Below are positions 1 through 6,074 of a DNA stretch of 6,603 nt, one piece after another. Below the pieces are notes generated by a model that saw only the letters and a list, made by a program, of their open reading frames with translations, searched no databases and was not told the origin of the DNA. Source of the DNA: Odoribacteraceae bacterium (GTDB lineage: Bacteria > Bacteroidota > Bacteroidia > Bacteroidales > Marinifilaceae); assembly GCA_031279175.1 (NCBI GenBank), contig JAITJA010000114.1, forward strand, positions 1-6,603. The letters run 5' to 3'. A program made the position numbers and the translations under genes. The first letter of the stretch is position 1, and the number at the start of each line of letters is the position of its first letter.

Positions 1-376
1 AGTCTCTCGCGCGCCCGCGACAGGGTTTCCAACAGTTGGAAAGTCTCTCGCGCTGCCGCGAGAAGGTTTCCAACTGTTGGAAAATGCTGTCGCGGGAGCG
101 CGAGGGTGTTTTAAAATATTTTAACGCGCGGTGGCTTGCACGCGAGGGGTAGTAAAGGTGTCTTGGGATGTAGTCGCGGGCGCGCGAGACGTTTTCCAAC
201 TGTTGGGAATGTCGGTCGCGGGGAGGTTGCCGCGCGTTAAAATATTTTAGAATGCCCTCGGGCGAGCGCGACCGCGTTCCAAGATACATGGGAATACCCT
301 CGCGCGCGCCCTGGCGCGTGTTTCAACGCGCGGAAAGGCTCTCGCGTGGCCGCGACAGGTTTTCCAACTACTGGAA
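1..376. repeat. Degenerate tandem array of about nine 41-44 bp bipartite palindromic units
   Basis: This gene-free stretch can be divided into units at 1-41, 42-82, 83-124, 125-168, 169-209, 210-252, 253-294, 295-335 and 336-376, most ending in GGAA or GGGAA. Units 1 and 2 agree at 36 of 41 positions, and units 1 and 9 at 34 of 41. The left half of a unit is a GC-rich inverted repeat, TCGCG-N4-CGCGA, clear at 7-20, 48-61, 90-103, 174-187 and 342-355, and with one mismatch at 258-271. The right half is an AT-richer palindrome, TTTCCAAC-N-GTTGGAAA, perfect at 26-42 and 67-83 and near-perfect around 194-209 and 361-377. Units 3 and 6 carry TTAAAATATTTTA there instead. Units 4, 7 and 8 are more decayed. 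The array begins in phase at base 1, so it probably continues beyond the window. Function is unknown. It resembles in principle the REP/BIME class of intergenic palindromes, but no family was recognised. It is not a CRISPR array, because there are no unique spacers of constant length. Confidence 0.85.
112..249. repeat. Inverted pair of CGCGCG plus AT-palindrome elements (112-131 and 230-249)
   Basis: Bases 230-249 read CCGCGCGTTAAAATATTTTA, and the exact reverse complement of these 20 bases lies at 112-131. Each copy contains the near or perfect palindrome TTAAAATATTTTA(A/G), so each arm can also fold on itself. The two copies replace the usual TTTCCAAC/GTTGGAAA palindrome in units 3 and 6 of the surrounding array, and they face each other across 98 bp. 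In either transcription direction a GC-rich block precedes one of the A/T runs, which is only weakly terminator-like. Confidence 0.7.
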
Positions 377-377
377 A
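361..377 (-). other. Repeat-derived hairpin enclosing the stop codon of the lipoprotein gene
   Basis: The arms TTTCCA (361-366) and TGGAAA (372-377) are perfect inverted repeats around a 5-nt loop. On the minus strand the stop codon TAG (370 to 368) lies in that loop. The hairpin is the right half of the last unit of the 41-bp array, and the adjoining GC hairpin is at 342-355. In the mRNA this would give two consecutive stem-loops at the very end of the operon. They could protect the 3' end, but there is no U-run to make a classical terminator. Confidence 0.55.
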
Positions 378-1558
378 GTGTCGAGCGGTTCGAGGGCGAC
401 GCGGGTGAAGACGATACGGGAGGGGATGTCGCCAGTGGTGACGGCGGAGGATTCGGTGGAGACGGGTACTTTCCAGTTGAGTTTCCCGCCTGGCGAGAAG
501 CAATAGAGCGCGCCGGGAGTGATGTAATCCCTGGCGTCGGCGACGAGGATTTCCCCGGTGACGGGGTGGACGGCGAGACAAGAGGGTGTTTGGATCAACT
601 TGTCGGTGCCGTCGGTGATGAACGAGCGGGAGACGACCTGTCGCGAGCGGGTGTCGAGGATGGCGTACGAGATGGCGTGGCGATTCGCGAGCTGGCTCCA
701 CTCGGCGCTGTAAATGTAGAGCGAGTCGCCGCGGAGCGTCATGTCGCTGTTTGGGAGGTCGAGGACGGCGGTGACGAGGTCAGAGCGGGTGTCGATGACG
801 TATGTCTTGGAGTGTACGTCGCGGTAATTGCCGCGCGACGAGGCGTAGAGGTAGCCGTGATTGTCGAGCTCGAGGCGGTGGAGGTTGATGCCGGCGGTGA
901 TTGTCTTGACGACCTTGAATGTTTCGAGGTCGATGACGGAGATTGTCTGGTCGTAGTTTGGCGCGCGGTAGCCGCCCGAGTTGGCGACGTAGAGTTTGTT
1001 GCCGGTGATGGCCATTTCCTCTGGCTGGTAGCCGACGACGCAAGTGTCGAGGACGCCGGCGTCGAGGCGGGCGGTGTCGAGGCGGGCGACGTAGCCGAGG
1101 CGGGCGTTCGGGTCGAGCTGGACGGGTCCGGCGTAGGAGCTGACGTAGGCGCGGTCTCCCTTGAACGCGATGTAGCGGCAGTTGGGGATGGAGACGCGTG
1201 CGACGTGGCGGGCGGTGTGCAGGTCCATGATCTCGACGAAGTGCGAGCAGTTGATGACGGCGTAGAGCTTGTTGCCGTGGATCTGTATGTCGTTTCCGAC
1301 GTCGCCGAGCTCCTTGACGACGCCGGGGTTTCGCCCGGGGTAGATGTCGCGGGTATAGGTGCCGGACGCGTAGTCGAAATAGTCGATGGAGGCCTTGTTC
1401 GCGCCCATGTTTCCCTCGTTGAGCAGGAAGAATCCCTTGACGGGGCCGTTCGCGCCGGGCGCGACGGTGGTGGATGAGGAGGGAGGGGTAGGTTCGTCCT
1501 GGCGGCAGGCGGCGGTGGCGAGGAGGAGGAGGATGGGCAGGAGGAGATGGTGTTTCAT
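368..1558 (-). CDS. Surface beta-propeller lipoprotein, DUF5074/YncE-like, BtuG-type
   Basis: The 396-residue product is probably a surface-exposed lipoprotein that captures a substrate for the receptor encoded just upstream. In Bacteroides, BtuG proteins of this type bind vitamin B12 very tightly and cap BtuB; that is family knowledge. Seen here: a lipoprotein signal peptide at residues 1-17 with the predicted lipidated Cys18 (context LATAAC), followed by R-Q-D-E, an acidic stretch like the Bacteroidota lipoprotein surface-export signal. A Ser/Thr/Pro linker reaches about residue 38. Beta-propeller repeats follow, with typical DUF5074 phrases: FLLNEGNMGANKAS (44-57), LGDVGNDI (84-91), VGYQPEEMAI (175-184) and KLYVANSGGY (188-197). 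Later blades recur as I/V-D-T/L (for example 208-211, 255-257). The ATG lies 3 nt after the receptor stop, implying co-transcription and probably coupled translation; no clear Shine-Dalgarno is visible. The C-terminus runs into the 41-bp repeat array. The substrate is inferred; other DUF5074 proteins may bind other metal chelates or cofactors. Confidence 0.82.
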   Translation of the reverse strand: MKHHLLLPILLLLATAACRQDEPTPPSSSTTVAPGANGPVKGFFLLNEGNMGANKASIDYFDYASGTYTRDIYPGRNPGVVKELGDVGNDIQIHGNKLYAVINCSHFVEIMDLHTARHVARVSIPNCRYIAFKGDRAYVSSYAGPVQLDPNARLGYVARLDTARLDAGVLDTCVVGYQPEEMAITGNKLYVANSGGYRAPNYDQTISVIDLETFKVVKTITAGINLHRLELDNHGYLYASSRGNYRDVHSKTYVIDTRSDLVTAVLDLPNSDMTLRGDSLYIYSAEWSQLANRHAISYAILDTRSRQVVSRSFITDGTDKLIQTPSCLAVHPVTGEILVADARDYITPGALYCFSPGGKLNWKVPVSTESSAVTTGDIPSRIVFTRVALEPLDTFQ

Positions 1559-1561
1559 GTG

Positions 1562-3541
1562 TTAGAGGGAGATGTTGAGTTTGATTTTAATACTTGTCCC
1601 GGGCATGGGATAGCACCTGACGACCTCGTATTGCTGGTCGAGGAGGTTGTTGACCTCGGCGGTGAGGCGCGCGGCTGCCCGTCCGGCGCGGGTGGTCCAT
1701 GATATCCCGGCGTCGTGCGTGTACCAAGGTTGGGCGTGATTCTCCGGGGTGTTGGCGACGGACTCGTATCGTTCCCCGGTGTAGATGAAGCTGTAGTTGA
1801 AGCTCCAGGAGCGGTACGCGCACCCGGCGACGAGCGATGCGGCGTGGCGTGGGATGTAGGGGATCTGCCCGCCATACCACTGGCTGCCGGGGTCTGAGAG
1901 GTCGCGCGCGCGCTGGTAGGAGTAGGTGACGCGGGGCGCGATCTCGATCTCCCCGAGGCGGGAGAGGAGGCGGGCGGAGAGGTCGACGCCGCGGATGTCG
2001 ACGCGCCCGAAGTTGATCATGGTCCAGCGGAACTGGTTGGAGGTGGGCATGGCGATGATCTTGTTCTTGACGCGGTTGAGATACGCGTCGACGCGCGCGT
2101 CGAGGAGGATGCCGCGGAGACGGCGGGTGATGGTGACGCCGGCGTTCAGCTGCGCGGTGTGCTCGGGTTGTAATTCTTTGTTCCCGATGAAGGTATAATA
2201 CATGTCGTTGAAGGTGGGGAGGCGCGATGATTGCTTGTAGAAGGCGCGGGTGGTGACGCCCGGGCGCGCCTCCAGCGACGCGACGATGGAGGGAGAGAAG
2301 AGGTGTTTTGTCGCGGTGTTGGCGTTCCCGCGCGCTTTGTCGCTGACGAGGACGTGCAGGATTCCTGCTTGTAACTTGAGGCGGTTGATCTCGATGGAGA
2401 GGGTGGCGGCGGAGAGGAGCTGGTAGCGGTCGGGGCGCGCGAAGTCGACGAGGTCGGCGGAGAGGGTGTTGTATTGCATGTCGTTGGCGAGCGAGACGTC
2501 GAGGCGCGGGGAGATGGAGAAGAGGTGCGCGAGCGAGAGGTATGCCTCCTGCTGGAGGTAGTGATTATTGACGTACATCGTGGTAACGTCGAGGCGCGGG
2601 TCGGAGAGGTAGTGGAGGTAATCGCGGGCGTACTTGGCGTTTGCCGCGAGGCTGTAGCGCGCGGTGGGATGTAGGCGTAGCGTAGCCTGTAGGAAGCGAT
2701 TATCGTCCCATTGCCTGTCCTGGTGCTTGAATTTCCCCGGTTCTTCGCGGACGGATGCGCCGGGGTACCCGCGTTCGGAGTAGTAATAATAGAGTTTCGC
2801 GCTCCACTCTCCGCGGTTGATCTTCCCGTGGATGGCGGCCTCGGCCCGGGAGGCGCGCACGTCGCCGTTTTGCCGCGTTTCGGTGGTGTCGTAGCCGTTT
2901 TTACGGGCGTAGGAGAACTTGTACTTGCCGGAGGTGTAGAGGTACTCGGCGCTGATGGAGAGGGAGAGGCGTTCGCTGGCCCGTTGTTCCCAGAGAATCG
3001 ACGGGTTGATGGTCGAGAATGACCCGGCCTTGATGGCGAGGTTGAGATTGTAACGTTTGCTGGCCTCGAAGGAGGGGCGGCGGGCGGTCATGTAGATGGC
3101 GCTCGCGGAGGCGCGGTCTTTCGCGGTTTGGAGGATGGCGCTTTTCTGCCCGTTGTACAGGGTGACGGCCTCCATGTTGTCGAGCGAGAAGCGCCCGAGG
3201 TCGATGGCGCCGTTTTGCGCGTTCCCCAGTTCTATCCCGTCGTAGAAAACGCCGACGTGGTGGCTTCCCATGCCGCGGATGTTGACGGTTTTCAGTCCGC
3301 CGATGCCGCCGTAGTCCTTGACTTGCACGCCGGAGAAGTAACGGACGGCGTCGGCAACGGAGTACGCGCCGAGGCGACGGAGCTCCTCCCCGGCGAGGAG
3401 TTGCACGGGGAGGATCTCCTGGCGTGCCTGGCGCCCGCGGACGATGACTTCCTCGAGCATTCGCGTTGAATCCTGCCGCGCGAGGATGGGCGTCGCCGCC
3501 GCGAGGAGCAACGCGAGGAGGAGTAGTCTACGGGCGCGCAT
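1562..3541 (-). CDS. TonB-dependent outer-membrane receptor, BtuB-like
   Basis: The 659-residue product should be a 22-stranded outer-membrane barrel with an N-terminal plug, importing a scarce nutrient with energy from TonB-ExbBD. A signal peptide covers about residues 1-21 (RARR then a Leu/Ala-rich core ending ILA). A TonB-box-like segment, LEEVIVRG, is at 29-36. The plug runs from about 43 to 155, with SVADAVRYFSGVQVKDYGG (61-79), VNIRGMGSHHVGVFYDG (86-102) and VTLYNG (126-131). The barrel ends with the NNLLDQQYEVVR and YPMPG motifs common in BtuB-like receptors. There is no carboxypeptidase-regulatory-like N-terminal domain and no SusD partner, so this is not a SusC-type glycan importer. 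The ATG follows the AsmA gene by 8 nt, and the stop is 3 nt before the lipoprotein gene. The last residue is Leu rather than the usual aromatic barrel-terminal residue. Receptor class is confident. Cobalamin or corrinoid as substrate is an inference from the sequence style and the BtuG-like neighbour. Confidence 0.9.
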   Translation of the reverse strand: MRARRLLLLALLLAAATPILARQDSTRMLEEVIVRGRQARQEILPVQLLAGEELRRLGAYSVADAVRYFSGVQVKDYGGIGGLKTVNIRGMGSHHVGVFYDGIELGNAQNGAIDLGRFSLDNMEAVTLYNGQKSAILQTAKDRASASAIYMTARRPSFEASKRYNLNLAIKAGSFSTINPSILWEQRASERLSLSISAEYLYTSGKYKFSYARKNGYDTTETRQNGDVRASRAEAAIHGKINRGEWSAKLYYYYSERGYPGASVREEPGKFKHQDRQWDDNRFLQATLRLHPTARYSLAANAKYARDYLHYLSDPRLDVTTMYVNNHYLQQEAYLSLAHLFSISPRLDVSLANDMQYNTLSADLVDFARPDRYQLLSAATLSIEINRLKLQAGILHVLVSDKARGNANTATKHLFSPSIVASLEARPGVTTRAFYKQSSRLPTFNDMYYTFIGNKELQPEHTAQLNAGVTITRRLRGILLDARVDAYLNRVKNKIIAMPTSNQFRWTMINFGRVDIRGVDLSARLLSRLGEIEIAPRVTYSYQRARDLSDPGSQWYGGQIPYIPRHAASLVAGCAYRSWSFNYSFIYTGERYESVANTPENHAQPWYTHDAGISWTTRAGRAAARLTAEVNNLLDQQYEVVRCYPMPGTSIKIKLNISL

Positions 3542-3549
3542 CTCCGGTG

Positions 3550-6039
3550 TTATTTCTTCTTGAATAGTTTTTCCAGTCCCTTGAGCGCCTCCTTCTGGAT
3601 GTTCTCCTTGGCCTGGTCGACGACGGCCTTCTCGACGGTCTTCATGACCCGCGACAGGTCGAGCGCGAAGGTGGGTTTGGCGAGCGTCCCGCCGACGTTA
3701 ACGTCCACGTCGACGTTCTTGATGTTGGCCGACCCGGGGAGTGGCGCGAGGAGTTTCTCGATATCTTTCCCGAAGCGGGCGCGGTCGATATTCACGGAGA
3801 GGGTGTAATCCATTTCCCCGGTGACGCTCTGCTTGCCGCTGATGGTGGCGGGGAAGCCGGCGAGGCGCGTGGTAAATGGCTCCACGGAGAGATTTCCCCG
3901 TTCCACCTGGAAGCGCACGTCGAGGTTCGAGACCTTCAACCGGCTGATCTCCTCGTTGTGGAGCAGGAGGGCCAGCTGGTCGAGCGCGGGATTGCCATTC
4001 ACGAGGACGTCGGCGATGGAGAGCGTCCCCCCCCCGTCGAGGGTCGTCATGACGGGGGCCATCTCCTGGTCGAGGCGCGCGGCGAGACGCGTGACGGCAG
4101 AGACCTTCCCGCGGCAGTGCAGGGCCATGGGGAAGGCTTCCCGCACGAACGAGAAGGAGTGGTATGCCTCGTCGAGGTCGATGTTGACGGCCCGCGCGCG
4201 GAAGTCGATAGCGGGGTTGGAGACGTCCGCCGCGTTATACGTCCCGTCGAGGGAGAGTTGCCCGTTCAGTAGCTCCATGTTGAGCCCTTTCAGCGCGGCT
4301 ACCCCGGCGTTTGTCCGCGCCTGTCCGCTGATATTCTTGACGACAAGCTCGCCGAGGAGCAAGGTATTTACGCGGGCGTCGAGCGCGAGGTTCAGGTTAG
4401 CGGGCACCTCGACGACTGTCGCGGCGGTAGTGGTAGCGTCCTGGCTGCCGGAGCTTCCCCCGTACAGCTCGTTCAGGTCGAGGAGCGAGGAGGCGAGGGT
4501 AAAGCTACCCTCCAGCGGCTGGCCCTTGAACAGGTAGGGCAAGTAATTGTCGAGCTGCCCGTCGAGCCGCGCGTCCGACGAGTTGATCTTGACCTGGAAG
4601 CCCGAGAACTTCAGGCGGGTGGGCGCGACGTCGATCTTGCCGGACTGGATGGCCGCGCCGCCGGGGAACTGCTCGTTCTTGAGGAGGAAATCCTTCACGG
4701 AGAGTTGCCCGCTGGCGACGAGCTTCTCGTGTTGCCCCTTCTCGACGTGCTCGTACTTCCCGCTGACGGCGAGGTTCGCGGAGAGTAATCCCTCGATGGT
4801 CATCCCGTCGAGCGGGAGTGCCCGTTGCAGGCTCTCGAGGAGGATTGTCCCGCGGATCGCGCCACTGAATTGCAGGTCTTCAGGGTTCGTCGCGCGGAGA
4901 GAGGCCTCGAGGGGATTCCCGGCGATGACGAGGGATAGCTTGTTCATCTCCATGATCGTGGCGGCGACGCTCCCGCCGGGATTCTCGACGCGCAGGTCGA
5001 GGTTGATCTGCTCGATGGAGCCGGGGAGGTCGGGGTACTTGAGGCTGGCGTTCGCGACGGCGAGCTGCAGGTCGAGGGCGGGGAGATGATCCTCGCGGTA
5101 TTCTCCTTTCGCGGTCGCGCGGAGACGGAAAGTGCCGGTGGTGGTGGCCCCGGCGAGGAGCGCGCGATATTCCGGTGGCGCTAACGCTGCCAGCTCCTCG
5201 AAGCGGCTACCGGGGGCCTCTGCCGACAGGTCGAGGAGATAACCGGCGTCGGTCGCGGCGATGCTTCCCGCGAGGCGCAGCGCCAGGTCGTTCAGGCGGA
5301 AATCCCCCTGCTTGATCTCGAGGGCAAGGGCGCCCGGGTTGGCCTCGATGGTAGCTTCCCCGTCGAGGTCGAGGCGATTAACCCACGCGACGTTCCCCGC
5401 GCGGAGGAGGATGCCCCGCGACTGGAGGCGCAGTTCCAGGAGCGCGTTTGTCCCCGAGAAGTTGCCGCGCGACCAGAGCGATAGCTCTTCTACCCCGGCG
5501 TGCAGGTCTCCCGGCACGTCACTGTACGCGAGCGAGAGGCGTTCGATCGCGACGCTGTGCAGGCGGATGGAGCTTTCGCCTTTCCCACCGTCCCCCCCGG
5601 ATCCCTCGGCTCCCTCGTTCCCCTCGTTCCCCTCGTTCCCCTCGTCGACGACGAGGATATCCCAGTTCGCCCTGCCGCCCGCGTCCACGCCCGGGGAGAG
5701 GCGCGCCCTGTCCAGCAGGATCCTGTTGATGATGATCTCGTCACCGACGACGAGCGATTTCAGGTTGACGGACGCCTCGAAGCGCGGGACGAGCAGCAGC
5801 GTGTCATTCTCCCCGCCCGCCCCCGCGAGCATCACGTCGGTCAGGGTGACGTTCAGGTTGGGGAAGTTCTCGAACATGTTCATCTTCATCTTCCCGATGG
5901 AGAGCCGCCCGCGGAGGTAGCGGGAGGATTGATTTTCGATCAAGCGGCGTATATCGTCCTGGAAGAAGAAGGGGATGACGACCAGCGCGCCGGCCAGGAG
6001 CAGCAGTGTTGACAGGGTAATAATAATGGTTTTTTTCAT
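3550..6039 (-). CDS. AsmA-family protein, inner-membrane anchored
   Basis: The 829-residue product is an AsmA-like protein. Members of this family are anchored in the inner membrane and extend a long beta-rich groove through the periplasm; current models link them to phospholipid transport and outer-membrane homeostasis. The start MKKTIIITLS leads into one hydrophobic segment at about residues 4-26, followed by DDIRRLIENQSSRYLRGRL, typical of the AsmA N-terminus. FENFPNLNVTLTDV (56-69) is the hallmark phrase of Bacteroidota AsmA proteins. The body alternates short hydrophobic beta-strands, and the end (PLPGSANIKNVDVDVNVGG, then a basic tail with QAKENIQKEALKGLEKLFKKK) is the usual AsmA C-terminus. 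A Gly-Asn-Glu low-complexity insert lies at 132-157. A run of nine G on the coding strand encodes Gly669-671. It begins 35 nt after the helix-hairpin-helix gene and ends 8 nt before the receptor gene. A related translocation-assembly role (TamB-like) is less likely, given the short length and C-terminus. Confidence 0.88.
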   Translation of the reverse strand: MKKTIIITLSTLLLLAGALVVIPFFFQDDIRRLIENQSSRYLRGRLSIGKMKMNMFENFPNLNVTLTDVMLAGAGGENDTLLLVPRFEASVNLKSLVVGDEIIINRILLDRARLSPGVDAGGRANWDILVVDEGNEGNEGNEGAEGSGGDGGKGESSIRLHSVAIERLSLAYSDVPGDLHAGVEELSLWSRGNFSGTNALLELRLQSRGILLRAGNVAWVNRLDLDGEATIEANPGALALEIKQGDFRLNDLALRLAGSIAATDAGYLLDLSAEAPGSRFEELAALAPPEYRALLAGATTTGTFRLRATAKGEYREDHLPALDLQLAVANASLKYPDLPGSIEQINLDLRVENPGGSVAATIMEMNKLSLVIAGNPLEASLRATNPEDLQFSGAIRGTILLESLQRALPLDGMTIEGLLSANLAVSGKYEHVEKGQHEKLVASGQLSVKDFLLKNEQFPGGAAIQSGKIDVAPTRLKFSGFQVKINSSDARLDGQLDNYLPYLFKGQPLEGSFTLASSLLDLNELYGGSSGSQDATTTAATVVEVPANLNLALDARVNTLLLGELVVKNISGQARTNAGVAALKGLNMELLNGQLSLDGTYNAADVSNPAIDFRARAVNIDLDEAYHSFSFVREAFPMALHCRGKVSAVTRLAARLDQEMAPVMTTLDGGGTLSIADVLVNGNPALDQLALLLHNEEISRLKVSNLDVRFQVERGNLSVEPFTTRLAGFPATISGKQSVTGEMDYTLSVNIDRARFGKDIEKLLAPLPGSANIKNVDVDVNVGGTLAKPTFALDLSRVMKTVEKAVVDQAKENIQKEALKGLEKLFKKK
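4027..4035 (-). repeat. Nine-base G homopolymer inside the AsmA gene
   Basis: The plus strand shows nine consecutive C (nine G on the coding strand), read as three glycine codons in the context T-L-D-G-G-G-T-L-S. The frame is intact at this length. Runs of this size are prone to slipped-strand mispairing and also to sequencing errors. A gain or loss of one base would truncate the protein within its last fifth. Confidence 0.9.
5603..5645 (-). repeat. In-frame 9-bp microsatellite encoding Gly-Asn-Glu repeats
   Basis: Three exact tandem copies of CCCTCGTTC (plus strand) occupy 5612-5638. A degenerate copy precedes them at 5603-5611 and a partial copy follows at 5639-5645. On the coding strand they give the GNEGNEGNEG segment at about residues 134-143 of the AsmA protein, part of a flexible acidic/glycine-rich insert reaching residue 157. 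Because the unit is 9 bp, copy-number change would alter linker length without changing frame. A run of seven C lies just outside at 5592-5598. Confidence 0.85.
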
Positions 6040-6074
6040 CGTGTCATGAATTTACCCGCGCGATCGCGGCGTTA
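6040..6074. other. Short intergenic gap with a CGCGATCGCG palindrome
   Basis: The 35-nt gap between the helix-hairpin-helix stop and the AsmA start contains the perfect 10-bp palindrome CGCGATCGCG at 6059-6068. I see no Bacteroidota-type promoter (TTTG with TAnnTTTG), no strong Shine-Dalgarno and no T-run for termination. The gap is most simply an intra-operon spacer, though it could hold a weak internal promoter or processing site. Confidence 0.45.

Noticed and set aside
1..376. CRISPR array
   Set aside because: The units are contiguous and internally palindromic, with no unique spacers of constant length between conserved direct repeats, and no cas gene is visible.
1..376. Rho-independent terminator for the operon
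   Set aside because: Many stem-loops exist, but none is followed by a proper U-run in the leftward direction. The TTAAAATATTTTA elements are themselves palindromic and lack a strong GC stem right before them.
237..701. Minus-strand frame of 154 codons running across the repeat array and the lipoprotein 3' end
   Set aside because: The product is Arg/His/Pro-rich shadow sequence, out of frame with the real gene; nothing in it resembles a protein family.
566..1477. Long plus-strand open frame (303 codons) opposite the lipoprotein gene
   Set aside because: It is Val/Asp/Gly/Glu-rich with no domain pattern and lies antisense to a clear lipoprotein gene. High-GC codon usage on the minus strand explains the lack of stops.
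3542..3549. Cobalamin riboswitch or promoter before the receptor gene
   Set aside because: The gap is only 8 nt, and no B12-box or promoter pattern was seen there or in the 35-nt gap upstream of the AsmA gene.
3821..5920. Several plus-strand open frames opposite the AsmA gene
   Set aside because: They are Arg/Ser/Pro-rich with no recognisable motif, and are antisense shadows of an intact 829-residue AsmA reading frame.
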